Source: Corythucha ciliata (lineage: Eukaryota; Arthropoda; Insecta; Hemiptera; Tingidae). From it: a DNA stretch of 64,000 nt. Under the pieces are notes generated by a model. It was not told the origin of the DNA. It did no database searches and saw nothing but the letters and a program-made list of their open reading frames with translations. The DNA is taken from NCBI GenBank assembly GCA_038030265.1, contig CM075942.1, positions 49,628,751 through 49,692,750 on the forward strand. The letters run 5' to 3'. Below are positions 42,117 through 55,090 of the stretch, one piece after another; the first letter of the stretch is position 1; every line of letters starts with the position of its first letter. A program made the translations under genes and the position numbers.

Positions 42117-42421
42117 AGTGCTGTATTCAGAAACCTACCTTAACCTTTACATCTCCTTTAAGCGCTTCAAAACAGATGAGATGTTTTTATAAACCATCAC
42201 ATTTTTCAACTCCTTAAGGGCCGTATTCATAGACGTCACTCAAGCTGAGTATTTGCTTAAGTGCGGCTTAAGTGGCTTCAAATCGGTCGTTCTACTAAGT
42301 GTGTCATATGTTTTGAATCGAAATAAGTAAAAACTCTACTCAAGTGACGACTATGAATACGGGCCGGATACGGGCCTTAGTTTAGGCTTTGTAAATAAGG
42401 AGGGTTTCTGAATACGGCCCC
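42117..42421. mobile_element. Two nested MITEs with look-alike GGGCCGTATTCA ends
   Basis: The outer element has ends (G)GCTGTATTCAGAAACCTAC and its partner GGTTTCTGAATACGGCCCC. The inner element starts GGGCCGTATTCATAGACGTC at 42218 and ends CTATGAATACGGGCC at 42365, with TTA at 42214-42216 and again at 42377-42379. The 11 bases 42366-42376 (GGATACGGGCC) lie between the inner end and the second TTA and look like an excision footprint. The same arrangement in copy 2 is at 50570-51690. Confidence 0.8.
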
Positions 42422-45059
42422 TATTCTCACTTTGTCTGTCAGACGGTTTGCCATGCGTGCTAGAATTTTCCGGTGGACGGCTGTTGCGCAATGGACACTC
42501 CCTTGAAGTCTCGACCCTAGCGGATCTTAGTGGGCTGCTCTGGGACCGAGAAAGTCGACCAGTTCCATGATAATGCAAAACGCTCATTTTTGTCCCTTTT
42601 GCCCCATACAGGACGCTTACAGTTACTCAGGTGCTTTTTAGCAGTATCCGCGGTTGCATTCCGAAATTTAGTACTGCCTAGCGGGGCACATAAACTGCGT
42701 CCATCGTCCAAGTAAGATCGATGTGAAATGAATACGATTTTGAAAAAAGAGGTTGAAAATGAAAATTGGATGAATCCACGTATATCCGGTGTGTTTTCCA
42801 CGCAAAGAATCCGAAAATCAAATACTTACGTACCTGCCTAGCCCTGGACGATTTTAGCGAAATGATCACTTTTTTTTTTTTTTACGTACGGCGTACATCA
42901 CGGGATCGCAAAAATCGAAACATTCGAAACGGATTTTCAATTAGACGCGTGGCTGAAAGTGTTCTTCCTGTGCTACTCTCGTTTCTGATGGCCGCTTATT
43001 TTCCTCGTTTTTAGGAGCAGCATGATGAATTTTACCGCGGAAGAGGGGCGGTGAATCGACATCCTTGAAGTTCGCGGAGGAACAGGCAGATTTTTGGAGT
43101 CAGGAATGGTGTCAACTGTCGAGGGACAGTGACACTTTACTGTGGAGCACGTGCACTTCTGCCCCCTGAGAGCTGACCTAAAACTCTTCTAGACGGACCA
43201 TATTGTTTTGAAACGCGTCATTAACCATTTTCGGGTCTGATGACTCTTATATAATTATCCAAGGGACGAGAGGGGCTACTTGTGCGTTTGATTTGACCTT
43301 CGACTTTTCCTTTTGCCCTAATTTTCTCAAACGACCCCAAAATATTCTTCATTAGAATCTAAAAATTCTTTTGTGCGCCTCTCCACCGCCCACCCACAGT
43401 CCCAATATAACCGTCGTTGAACGTCTTCCTATTTTTAAAGAGACACTTTCTATTTGCTTTTGACGAAAAGGAAAGGCTTTTGAGACAAAACTGCTTGTTT
43501 GAAAAAAAAGAACAAGGGAACTATTCTTGAGCTTTGTCGCTTTCAATAGTTGAGGGGGGTGGGGTTGTGACCGATACACTAAGAAAAATTGTTTTTTCCC
43601 CTCTTTAAGAACGCAAATATTACGTGAATTTTCTTTGTTGGCTGTTTGTTTTCTTCTGAGAATTGTGCAATCGTGGACCTTAAAAAAAGGTCTAAAGAAA
43701 AGCGCAAGCCCTCCTCTCTTCTTCGGTGACTCTTTTACTTTCATCTTTACCGAAGGCCAAGAAAGTTCCTCTGCTTCTGGCAGGGCGGGGTGGAGAGGGA
43801 TCTGTCCCGTTCATTGACATTTGAATTGGGTAGGCACGAAAAATCTGAGGGGGGAAATTACGGTGCACTCGTGGAAATTACTCAAATAAATGCGTCGCAA
43901 AATAGCTCGGGCTTTCGCTTCGAATAAAATTTCTCCAGTCATTTATTTTTTATAAAGCATCAAACAAAAAATTTGCAAATAATAAGGTCCTCATTAAACT
44001 GACCTTTCTCTCTAACCGGAAACACAATTGGCGGGCACCATCATTTTTACAATTGGACTTCGGTTGCATTTGAATCGGTTGCATACAAGCTAAAAACTTC
44101 GTAACCACCCTCACAATAATGATCGTCTCTCCACCCCCCCTCGTTTATACTTTATTAGCTCGGAAAACACCGATTAAGCTCCATAATTTTAATTTTCGTA
44201 GCCAAAAAATGACTGCCCAAAATCACCACCGCTAGAACCAAAACTTCAGAATATTCAAACAGAAAACTGGAAATTTAGCCTCAGAACCCGTTCCGGCCAA
44301 AACGGCGCCTCTATAAAGGGATCATTAGCGTTGCTTTATCGTTGAGGCGTTGGAGTCTAGGTTTCTCGACTCCAGAGTAGCTAATCCGAGGTGTGTGTGC
44401 GCTATTTTTGGAAGTCCATGTCTGATCTTCAGAGAAAGCGCTGACGCCCAGTTTCTGTAGGTTCTTACCCGTCTAAAATGTAGAAACCTCCTAATTTAAC
44501 ACTGAAATTATTAAGTAAAGTATGTACACCAATTCATGACATCGCAGGAAAAATGCAGAAAACGCACTACTCATACAAAAAGCTATTTCACTACTCATTG
44601 AGAAAAATACTAATTCGCGGCTTTTGGAGGCAACTTTGTGGCTAAAATTCACCATAATCTCACCGATTCGCTGCTAAAATGGAGAAAAAGTGCCAATTCA
44701 CTGCAAAAACTGAGAAAACGCGCTAATTTCACGATAAAATTAGGAAAAAGCGCTAATTTACAGCTAAAATTGAGAAAATTCACAAATTAACAGAAAATGT
44801 GAAAACGTTAATTCACGTAAAACGCGCTGATTCACGGATGAAATTGAGAAAATGAACAAATTAACGGAAAATGGGAAAATTGAGAAAACGCACCAATTCC
44901 CGGACGAAAATTGAGAAAAAGGGATCATTCGTCATACAATTGAGAAAACACCAATGAGGTAATTTCCAAAACAAAAAAATTGAACCGGAGACATTGAAAA
45001 ACATGTTTAAAACAAGAAATCAACCTTAATTGGTAATATTAATGAGTAATTAATCATTT

Positions 45060-45860
45060 CTTAGAATTTGGTATTTGAATTTCCCGCTTGAGGTGACGTC
45101 ACACTCACAATATTGTATGAATTTTCCAAATTTCCCGTCCCGAAAATTGGCGTCGCCGGATTGCCCATGTGGTCACCGAGAGGAGACCGCAGCCCATGTC
45201 CTCTGGAGCTGTCCAAATTACGGAATTACACGGATCTCAGCGTCATCTGAAATCAACCTCGATTACCACACCTTTGAATCACGTTCAGCGGTTGAAAGGA
45301 TTTGCTAGGGGATGGTACCATCGAAGAAGTCTTGGGGCCATGTCCCACACAAATATCTCGCTTGCATCAACTTCCTGATTCGGCCTTCTATGCCGAGTTG
45401 GATTGATGTTGCGGGTAAACCACAAGCAATCTCTGACCCCACTAATATCTTTCTGACCTCCCCGGCACATTCGTCCCAATCCCCTACACACCTGATTGCT
45501 CCCGTTCACTGTCAACTTCCCGGCTGGTCTCTATGTCCGACCGGGTTGATGGTGCTGGTAAATCCCCGCAGCCAAGCGGATGCACCCCGTATTCATGGCA
45601 CTTGCACCTGCATGGCTCCCCACCGCCACTCCGTCTCAACCGGGACGTGCCCATTTTGGCCGGTGGGTGCGGCTGACGGGGAGTTGAAGGTCGGGCTAAC
45701 AGACATTGCACGTGTCGGGCCACTTCCCGATCGTACAAATAGTATGGCTAGACAATAAACTCCAAGGAGTTTCAGTCAGGCCCGAGAAGAAGACAAATGT
45801 CTGTGCCGTAAGCCGCAGTATAAGCCACGTAGTGAGTGTTTTCATGTTGAAATAGTGCTT
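45060..45860 (+). mobile_element. R1-like retrotransposon C-terminus and 3' UTR (copy 1)
   Basis: The frame includes FPLEVTSHSQYCMNFPNFPS and DCPCGHREETAAHVLWSCPN, the CxCG-ET-HVL-CP zinc motif at the C-terminus of many arthropod non-LTR pol proteins. A GC-rich 3' region follows, with a degenerate internal duplication near 45370 and 45518. Its 148-codon open frame is unlikely to be a gene. The same fragment is at 54290-55090 in the duplicated copy. Confidence 0.75.
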
Positions 45861-46073
45861 ATGCTTCAATATAATGTACAATTCGGAATTTTCCATTTTC
45901 TTGGGAATTACCTCATTTGTGGTTTTTGGTGGAAACCTTGGTGCTTTTGGCGAAATTAGAAGATCGTGCTAATTTCTAAAAAACGATAAATTGCGGATAC
46001 AATTAAGAAAAACGTTAAATCGCGGCTAAGATCGTGATTATGCGGCTAAATGGTCGAAAACACTCATGTACAG

Positions 46074-46800
46074 GGTGGTCGGTTTTGAGATGCAAAAAAA
46101 AAATTGGGTAATAGTACACCAAAAATGGAATAAAAAAGTCCTATTCGGATAGTGGCCTATCTCTTTTTGTTTTCGAGTAATAATTTTTTTAGTGATTTTT
46201 AGGCGCAACTGTATTTTTCGCCGAAAAACTGTTATTTCTCAGCTTCTACTTCACCGTTTTCCAAAAGTGATGGCAGTTTCGTAATCTGCGGAAAATTTTC
46301 TACGGGATGAACGCAAAATCAATATTCGAAATTGTCATAAACGCCTAAAAACGTAACGTTTTCGTTGCGTTAATGCAAAAAAACCAAGAATTTGACTTCA
46401 CAAAACAATTTACTGTGTCACCAAAAATAGCTTCACACGTTGTCAAACGACGTAAAAACTTCTCCGTTTTCCCAGCTTTCCAACGGTGTACTCGAAAGTG
46501 GAATTATCTCCCTCCTTTGACGAGAAAATTCGAAAAGAAGCGAAAAAGTCATACATTTTGGCCTAAAAATGTGAATAATAACAGGTGCGAAAATTCATTT
46601 GTTTGGCTCACTTTCTTGAGAAATCCAAGAGCTGGCACTGTGAAAATTAAAATGTAGTGCATTTGAAGAATAAGTGTGCGAATTTAGGGCGTCTGGTGGA
46701 TTTTTATGGGGGCTGGGCTGGGATCGTCGAAGACCGAAATCACCGTCTTGCTGGAAAATAATTTGTTCCCTCAGCTCTGGGTCCATTCCGTCAAGGTGGA
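46074..46800 (+). other. Spacer between duplication copies starting with a CAGGGTGG element
   Basis: Immediately after duplication copy 1 comes TACAGGGTGGTCGGTTTTGA followed by A/T-rich sequence without a recognised gene. The TACAGGGTG start resembles the ends at 23971 and 28933 in the first bases only. Confidence 0.4.
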
Positions 46801-47279
46801 GGGGGAAAATAGAGGTTGAAATGGTCAAAAAATCACTATAAATCACCAGTTGATTCTAGAAGCATCATATTCGGTACCAATACTCCATGTTAGAGTAGGC
46901 TTTGATTCCAATTTTAATTAAGAAAGTCGAAGTGGAGGGGGTGTTGCACCTGGAGTGGAAGTAAGTGTGTGGTCTTGTTAGCACGATAACTCTCGAAGAA
47001 ATCAATTCAGCGGTACGCGCTTTGGGACAAAAATCAGTAGTCGTAAGACCCCGGTCGGTATTGCATTTGGGCCAAATCGGTCAAGGTGGAGGGAGGGAAT
47101 AGAGGTTGAAATGGTCAAAAAATCACTACAATTCACCGGTTGATTCTAGATGCATCATATTCAGTACGAATACTCCATGTTAGAGTAGCCTTTGATTCCC
47201 ATTTTAATTTTTCGAAAAAGTCAAGGTGGTGGGGGCGGTCCTTCCGGTGTGGAAGTGTAAAAATAGCGTTGAACTTCAC
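46790..47279 (-). repeat. 295-bp-type tandem units, inverted, leading into duplication copy 2
   Basis: Two diverged units in minus orientation (CATCATATTCGGTACCAATA and CTCCATGTTAGAGTAGCC words; TCGGTATTGCATTTGGGCCA). They continue into a block also found, inverted, at 24440-24930. The repeat at the duplication boundary is a plausible substrate for the rearrangement. Confidence 0.7.
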
Positions 47280-47970
47280 TAGTTCATCTAAGCGCTCTAA
47301 AATTCGACTCAATAATTTATTGCAACCTATGCCCTGGGTTCCATTGAGATTTACCGAAAACTTTGAGGGGGGTGAAATAGGGGAGGAAATTTCAAAAAAA
47401 TCTCTGAAATTCACACGTTTAGGTATTATAAAATACGGCACAAAAATTTAATATAACAAAGCCCTTAGAAAACTACCGACACTTTTCGACATTTTTGAAG
47501 AGAGGTGGGTAAAAATAGAGGAAGAAGTTCGGCTTAATGAAACAAATTATGGTATCAAAATTATTACTTCTGGGACGGCTTAGGGTATCCGTATACGGAA
47601 TGAAATGCACGCTTTCCGACCGCCAGCTGCCGGAGCGAAATTTTTTTGTTACTGGGATAACCCGAGCGAGATTAATGGCTAATATATTTAGAAAAATTTC
47701 TCGCTCGCGGCAGAAATTCGATAAAATGCGCTAATTCTTGGGTGCAATTATTGAGAAAATCAATATAAGCGCTAATCGGCGGCTAAAAATTAAACCAAAT
47801 TAAGGAAAATAGCTATTTCGCAGCTAAAAAATTAGACTTCCTCTCCGTCTTCTTTCCTTCGGGAACTAATACAACCTTGTTTGCAGTTTTTTTCATTTTG
47901 GATGCATTTCGGGCACAAAACAGTAGCCCTTCTTCAGCAGCGTGAACTGCCCAAACAACAACTCACATAG

Positions 47971-49268
47971 TAGTAGGGGAGCCCACGATGCTAAATGGGG
48001 ATTTACTCGAGCGTCGTAGAGACCTATTGGGTTGCAAAGCTTAGACGATAAAAAGATAAAATTGTTATATGATGCACACCTTTTCATCGGTGGGGGGAGC
48101 GGCTATAGACTTTCAAAAATGTAAAAAAAAACTGTTGTATGGACATTCTCGAGCGCGTCAGATATTTACAGCATCAATTGTCTCCGTATTTTTAATGAAG
48201 TATGCATGTTAATCTGACAGTTTGCATGGTGGGGGTGGTCGTACGTAAGGGTTGAAAATGAAAAAAAAAAAAATTTATCGAGCGCGTCAGATTTTTTAAG
48301 GAAATGTTAAGTGAACCTAAAATAAGCTCTCATTCAATAATCTGACGATTTGGAGGTGACGCAAACTCGTGGCCCTTATCAGAATGTGCAAAAAAAAATC
48401 GTCATTTTGAAATACTCGAGCGCGTCAGATTAAGATATATGTGCTTCATACTGACGTTCTAAACGTGCTCTCTAGTAATCTGACGATTATCTGGAGGGAT
48501 TCGCCTAATCTGACACTTTTTAAAAAAAATTCGCCCTATATTTGGTGCCTAAGTCCTAGTTTTCTGCACCATTTTCGAAAGAGTAAGTTGAGGTTAACTG
48601 AAATTGTGATGTAAAGGACCTTTTTCTACAATAGTTGAATAATGATAACATTATTCAACTGATATGAGAGAGAAAAGCGCAATTTTTTTAAAAACTTAAT
48701 TATTCAACACATATGGCAACCTATTCAGTAAAATTTAGCGCCGGCGCTATCCACCCGTCTTCCCGAATTGGAACATATGTTTCACACAAGACGGGTGGGC
48801 GCTAAGTTTCACTGAATTGGCCCCAAGAGTTGAATAGTGACTAAACTTTATCGACGATTTTTTTCTATTTCGGCTTATGGAAATCGTCAGATTAGATATT
48901 TTTCGTTATCCTTGAATTATTCCCTTCAAAATAAAAAAAAAAGTAGCCACGCTCGAGAATGTCAAGATGACGTTTTTTTTTTACAAGTTTGTAGACCTCC
49001 TCCGTTTTTGCGTCACTCTTAAATTGTCAGATTAGTGGAATATAGACTTTTTAGCATGTAATTAATTCCCACTTCCTTAATCTGACGCGCTCGAGAATGT
49101 CTGATGATCAATTTTTTTTTACTAATCTGACGTTTTATCCTTGACGGGCGGCCACATTTATAGGGCTCATATTTGGTGGAGATACTCAACTAGGTACAAG
49201 GTATCCGCAGTATGTTAATCTGACGCGCTTGAGTAAATCCAGAAATCCCCTCTTGGGCTCCCCTACTA
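47971..49268. mobile_element. 1.3-kb DNA element with TAGTAGGGGAGCCC ends, absent from duplication copy 1
   Basis: Ends TAGTAGGGGAGCCCA and TGGGCTCCCCTACTA, flanked by TAG (47968-47970 and 49269-49271). The paralogous site in copy 1 (about 40832-40834) is intact CACATAGCGTT. Next to each end is GGATTTACTC(G/A)AGCG. The interior carries at least ten copies of AATCTGACG, several fused to CGCTCGAG, in both orientations, plus smaller palindromes near 48645 and 48730-48820. No transposase is encoded, so it is non-autonomous; the superfamily is not identified. Confidence 0.88.
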
Positions 49269-49847
49269 TAGCGTTCCCCATTTGCACAAGATTCTGCAAC
49301 GGGGTTAGTATTCATTTCCTCCCGTCTTCTCCACTAACATAATATGATTTAATACAGTGAAGACGGGTGGAAATGAACTGCCAAAATGCATAATTTTGTG
49401 CAAATGGGGAACGCTAACACACAACAGCACAAATACAACAACAGTTATAAAAACTGGAGTCGCTACATCAGCCCCCTACGAAGACTGGAAGTCCAAAGCC
49501 AGAGCCGCGAAATTAATTAAGTCTTCGGTAGATGTGCCGCTGTTGAGTGGGCGTTGTTGACGAGTGATGACAGTTGATGAGATGGCGAAGTGAGAGAGAT
49601 TGCAGCCATGAATGATGAAGTGGAGCCAAGTTGCCGATTGTGTTGCTGTGAAAGTGAAGAGTGGCGGTGGTGGCTCACTGGCGAATGAATGGGGCTCAGC
49701 GTACAACAGGGCCAGGACTTGTGCGAGGAAACCTCAAGCAAGGAAGTCCTGAAGCCGAGGAGCTGAAGACCATTGCCTGGTGCCGGGTGAGTTCGGCAAG
49801 ACAAAGTGTTGGTGAGAACGTCGTGCACCGTTGAATAGGTTGAGCGG

Positions 49848-50042
49848 CGATGAATTTATCGAGCGGCGATGAATTTATCGAGCGGCGATGAGTGTGTCGA
49901 ACCGCGATGAATGTGGTGAGTGGCGATGAGTGTGTCGAGGGGCGATGATGAATCGAGCCGCGATGAATGTTGTGAGCGGCGATGATTGTGGCGAATCGCG
50001 AAGAATCTGACGTGTGGTGGTGAATGTGCGTCGAACCGCGTA
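49848..50042 (+). repeat. 19-bp minisatellite, duplicated copy
   Basis: Same units and order as 41401-41595 with one or two substitutions, showing little turnover of the array since the segmental duplication. Confidence 0.88.
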
Positions 50043-50800
50043 GGATGTGTGAAAGTTGAAGGAAATTTAGGGTGTAATTTTGTTCGTTTTAGACAGGGTC
50101 TCCAATTTATAGAGGAAATAATTACAGGGGCTACTGTTTTGTGCCCGAAATGCATCCAAATTTTAAAAAAAAACTGCAAACAAGGTTGTGTTAGTTCCCG
50201 AAGGAGAGCAAGTGTATGGAGAAACAACCTGGAAAAAAGAGTTGTGAATTTAAAAAGATTAGAAAAACTGCTTATTTGCGGCTAAAATTAGGAAAAATTA
50301 TTAATTGCTAATTATAATTTGTAATTCGTGGCTAGAACTGAGAAAAAGTGCTAGCTCGCGGGTAAAATTGAGAAAAGGGATGAGTTTTGTGAATAAAATT
50401 GAGAAAAGGCGCTAGTTCACAGCGAAATAAAGAAGAAACCAATTTCATGAGTTTCGTTATCGCTAAAAAATAAATTTCGCTCGCTATAAAAGCAATTTCG
50501 CTCGCAAAAAAAATAATTTCGTAGCTTTTCCTCACGTGATTTTCCGGGCTTAGTATTCTCTTAGGGCTGTATTCAGAAACCTACCTTAACCTTTACATCT
50601 CCTTTAAGCGCTTCAAAACAGATGAGATGTTTTTATAAACCATCACATTTTTCAACTCCTTAAGGGCCGTATTCATAGACGTCACTCAAGCTGAGTATTT
50701 GCTTAAGTGGCTTCAAATCGGTCGTTCTACTAAGTGTGTCATATGTTTTGAATCGAAATAAGTAAAAACTCTACTCAAGTGACGACTATGAATACGGGCC

Positions 50801-51649
50801 GGGGAGCGGTTTAATACTCTATAGAGAAGAATCTGAATAGGGAAAAAGTGAGGCCGATTTCGAGCGACGGTGGCGATCCAAGTGAATAGCGACCGAACCT
50901 TCGGTGGACCATGCGACGTACGGGGGGAACTTCCGAACCCCCTTCCCCTCCTCTATTCGCCTTTACCGTCTACCTTAAATTTCACTTTCGTATTCAGATG
51001 TTCCAAGTTCAAATTGAATCATCCAATTTTTTTTCTGGAAAACGACTAAAAAATGATGAAATGCACTAATAAAATGTATGAGATGAACATTTTCCAGTCC
51101 AGCCTTGAATTTTCACAGAAATAGATAAATGAAAAACCAAAGTTTTGCTTGAATATTTATTTCTTTAAAACTTGACTTCTCAGAGACACAAATAAATGTA
51201 CGCGTTAGTAAAACCACAAACAAACTTGACGTCTAGAGTCGTCTAAATTTTGGAAAAATAAAATCAGCGAATCTGCCATCCTTTGGAATTCGAAAAAAAC
51301 CGATCACGCCACCAGCTTCATACATCGACGAACATCCGGGAACGATACATTTTTCGTGGCCCATTTTGCCGAACAACAATATATTCGACAAAAAATAATA
51401 AAAACTAAATAATAAAAAATAATTTAATTCGCTCAACTTCGCACATGTCTCAAAAGTAACAGCGTCAACTTGGAGTGAATGGAATGGATTGCAAAGTTTC
51501 ACAAATTTATTCGCCCAACTGACATTTATGGTGGGGAGGGCCGCTGGGTATCTTTAAAATGTAATTTAAAATCATTTAGCGCTTCCCGTGAATGGCGACC
51601 AAACTAAATTTCGTTCCTCGGTTTTCTTACGTATAAGTTTCACTCCCGT
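50801..51649. mobile_element. 849-bp insertion with THAP exon, flanked by ATACGGGCC repeats
   Basis: Flanked by direct repeats ATACGGGCC (50792-50800 and 51650-51658), an 8-9 bp target duplication. The ends GGGGAGCGG and CACTCCCGT are weakly inverted. On the minus strand, 51364-51233 encodes MGHEKCIVPGCSSMYEAGGV, then IGFFRIPKDGR and a stop: the first CxxxxC of a THAP zinc finger without its second half. This suggests a remnant of a THAP transposase element; P-like and hAT elements make 8-bp duplications. Copy 1 of the duplication has two ATACGGGCC repeats separated only by GG at this site. Confidence 0.75.
51233..51364 (-). pseudogene. THAP zinc-finger N-terminal fragment
   Basis: 43 codons from ATG to TAG. 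C6 and C11 form the first pair of a C2CH finger, followed by the FxIPKD pattern of THAP domains. The later Cys/His and the AVPTIF-like box are absent, and there is no clear donor before the stop. Likely a decayed exon of the transposon in which it lies. Confidence 0.55.
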
Positions 51650-54289
51650 ATACGGGCCTTAGTTTAGGCTTTGTAAAGGAGGGTTTCTGAATACGGCCCC
51701 TATTCTCACTTTGTCTGTCAGACGGTTTGCCATGCGTGCGAGAATTTTCCGGTGGACGGCAGTTGCGCAATGGACACTCCCTTGAAGTCTCGACCCTGGC
51801 GGACCTTAGTGGGCTGCTCTGGGACCGAGAAAATCGACCAGTTCCATGATAATGCAAAACGCTCATTTTTGTCCCTTTTGCCCCATACAGGACGCTGACA
51901 GTTACTCAGGTGCTTTTTAGCAGTATCCGCGGTTGCATTCCGAAATTTAGTACTGTCTAGTGGGGCACATAAACTGCGTCCATCGTCCAAGTAAGATCGA
52001 TGTGAAATGAATACGATTTTGACAAAAGAGGTTGAAAATGAAAATTGGATGAATCCACGTATATCCGGTGTGTTTTCCACGCAAAGAATCCGAAAATCAA
52101 ATACTTACGTACCTGCCTAGCCCTGGACGATTTTAGCGAAATTATCACTTTTTTTTTTTTACGTACGGCGTACATCACGGGATCGCAAAAATCGAAACAT
52201 TCGAAACGGATTTTCAATCAGACGCGTGGCTGAAAGTGTTCTTCCTGTGCTACTCTCGTTTCTGATGGCCGCTTATTTTCCTCGTTTTTAGGAGCAGCAT
52301 GATGAATTTTACCGCGGAAGAGGGGCGGTGAATCGACATCCTTGAAGTTCGCGGAGGAACAGGCAGATTCTTGGAGTCAAGAATGGTGTCAACTGTCGAG
52401 GGACAGTGACACTTTACTGTGGAGCACGTGCACTTCTGCCCCCTGAGAGCTGACCTAAAACTCTTCTAGACGGGCCATATTGTTTTAAAACGCGTCATTA
52501 ACCATTTTCGGGTCTGATGACTCTTATATAATTATCCAAGGGACGAGAGGGGCTACTTGTGCGTTTGATTTGACCTTCGACTTTTCCTTTTGCCCTAATT
52601 TTCTCAAACGACCCCAAAATATTCTTCATTAGAATCTAAAAATTCTTTTGTGCGCCTCTCCACCGCCCACCCACAGTCCCAATATAACCGTCGTTGAACG
52701 TCTTCCTATTTTTAAAGAGACACTTTCTATTTGCTTTTGACGAAAAGGAAAGGCTTTTGAGACAAAACTGCTTGTTTGAAAAAAAAAGAACAAGGGAACT
52801 ATTCTTGAGCTTTGTCGCTTTCAATAGTTGAGGGGGGTGGGGTTGTGACCGATACACTAAGAAAAATTGTTTTTTCCCCTCTTTAAGAACGCAAATATTA
52901 CGTGAATTTTCTTTGTTGGCTGTTTGTTTTCTTCTGAGAATTGTGCAATCGTGGACCTTAAAAAAGGTCTAAAGAAAAGCGCAAGCCCTCCTCTCTTCTT
53001 CGGTGACTCTTTTACTTTCATCTTTACCGAAGGCCAAGAAAGTTCCTCTGCTTCTGGCAGGGCGGGGTGGAGAGGGATCTGTCCCGTTCATTGACATTTG
53101 AATTGGGTAGGCACGAAAAATCTGAGGGGGGAAATTACGGTGCACTCGTGGAAATTACTCAAATAAATGCGTCGCAAAATAGCTCGGGCTTTCGCTTCGA
53201 ATAAAATTTCTCCAGTCATTTATTTTTTATAAAGCATCAAACAAAAAATTTGCAAATAATAAGGTCCTCATTAAACTGACCTTTCTCTCTTACCGGAAAC
53301 ACAATTGGCGGGCTCCATCATTTTTACAATTGGACTTCGGTTGCATTTGAATCGGTTGCATACAAGCTAAAAACTTCGTAACCACCCTCACAATAATGAT
53401 CGTCTCTCCACCCCCCCCTCGTTTATACTTTATTAGCTCGGAAAACACCGATTAAGCTCCATAATTTTAATTTTCGTAGCCAAAAAATGACTGCCCAAAA
53501 TCACCACCGCTAGAACCAAAACTTCAGAATATTCAAACAGAAAACTGGAAATTTAGCCTCAGAACCCGTTCCGGCCAAAACGGCGCCTCTATAAAGGGAT
53601 CATTAGCGTTGCTTTATCGTTGAGGCGTTGGAGTCGAGGTTTCTCGACTCCAGAGTAGCTAATCCGAGGTCTGTGTGCGCTATTTTTGGAAGTCCACGTC
53701 TGATCTTCAGAGAAAGCGCTGACGCCCAGTTTCTGTAGGTTCTTACCCGTCTAAAATGTAGAAACCCCCTAATTTAACACTGAAATTATTAAGTAAAGTA
53801 TGTACACCAATTCATGACATCGCAGGAAAAATGCAGAAAACGCACTACTCATACAAAAAGCTATTTCACTACTCATTGAGAAAAATACTAATTCGCGGCT
53901 TTTGGAGGCAACTTTGTGACTAAAATTCACCATAATCTCACCGATTCGCTGCTAAAATGGAGAAAAAGTGCCAATTCACTGCAAAAACTGAGAAAATGCG
54001 CTAATTTCACGATAAAATTAGGAAAAAGCGCTAATTTACAGCTAAAATTGAGAAAATGCACAAATTAACGGAAAATGTGAAAACGTTAATTCACGTAAAA
54101 CGCGCTGATTCACGGATGAAATTGAGAAAATGAACAAATTAACGGAAAATGGGAAAATTGAGAAAACACACCAATGAGGTAATTTCCAAAACAAAAAAAT
54201 TGAACCGGAGACATTGAAAAACATGTTTAAAACAAGAAACCAACCTTAATTGGTAATATTAATGAGTAATTAATCATTTCTTAGAATTT

Positions 54290-55090
54290 GGTATTTGAAT
54301 TTCCCGCTTGAGGTGACGTCACACTCACAATATTGTATGAATTTTCCAAATTTCCCGTCTGGGAAATTGGCGTCGCCGGATTGCCCATGTGGCCACCGAG
54401 AGGAGACCGCAGCCCACGTCCTCTGGAGCTGTCCAAATTATGGAATTACACGGATCTCAGCGTCATCTGAAATCAACCTCGATTACCACACCTTTGAATC
54501 ACCTCTCGAGCAGCTGTTCAGCGGTTGAACGGATTTGCTAGGGGATGGTACCATCGAAGAAGTCTTGGGGCCATGTCCCACACAAATATCTCGCTTGCAT
54601 CAACTTCCTGATTCGGCCTTCTATGCCGAGTTGGATTGATGTTGCGGGTAAACCACAAGCAATCTCTGACCCCACTAATATCTTTCTGACCTCCCCGGCA
54701 CATTCGTCCCAATCCCCTACACACCTGATTGCTCCAGTTCACTGTCAACTTCCCGGCTGGTCTCTATGTCCGACCGGATTGATGGTGTGGTAAATCCCCG
54801 CAGCCAAGCGGATGCACCCCGTATTCATGGCACTTGCACCTGCATGGCTCCCCACCGCCACTCCGTCTCAACCGGGACGTGCCCATTTTGGCCGGTGGGT
54901 GCGGCTGACGGGGAGTTGAAGGTCGGGCTAACAGACATTGCACGTGTCGGGCCACTTCCCGATCGTACAAATAGTATGGCTAGACAATAAACTCCAAGGA
55001 GTTTCAGTCAGGCCCGAGAAGAAGACACATGTCTGCGCCGTAAGCCGCAGTATAAGCCACGTAGTGAGTGTTTTCATGTTGAAATAGTGC
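54290..55090 (+). mobile_element. R1-like retrotransposon C-terminus and 3' UTR (copy 2)
   Basis: Paralogue of 45060-45860 carrying the same DCPCGHREETAAHVLWSCPN motif, here with different sequence after the zinc motif (an extra CTCGAGCAGCTG near 54505) and a small deletion near 54785 that shortens the downstream frame. It was carried along in the segmental duplication and was not a separate insertion. Confidence 0.75.

Larger units (their letters stand above)
40136..46073 (+). repeat. Segmental duplication, copy 1
   Basis: Nearly identical, in the same orientation, to 47280-55303 with scattered substitutions and small indels. Contents in order: repeat end block (40415-40505), short inverted repeat around 40870-40925, a 19-bp minisatellite (41401-41595), about 29-bp array pieces, nested MITEs (42117-42421), about 2 kb of non-repetitive sequence (42430-44570) with ORFs on both strands that are not maintained between copies, another array (44580-44960), and a retrotransposon C-terminus (45060-45860). 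Copy 1 lacks two insertions present in copy 2 and is 5.94 kb against 8.02 kb. Confidence 0.93.

Noticed and set aside
43352..43744. 130-codon minus-strand frame in the unique part of the duplication
   Set aside because: The paralogous region at 52.6-53.0 kb keeps only 73 codons because of homopolymer indels, and no domain is recognisable.
45312..45758. 148-codon open frame, plus strand
   Set aside because: It lies in the GC-rich 3' region of a retrotransposon fragment, overlaps long minus-strand frames, and is cut short by an indel in the duplicated copy (54545-54793).
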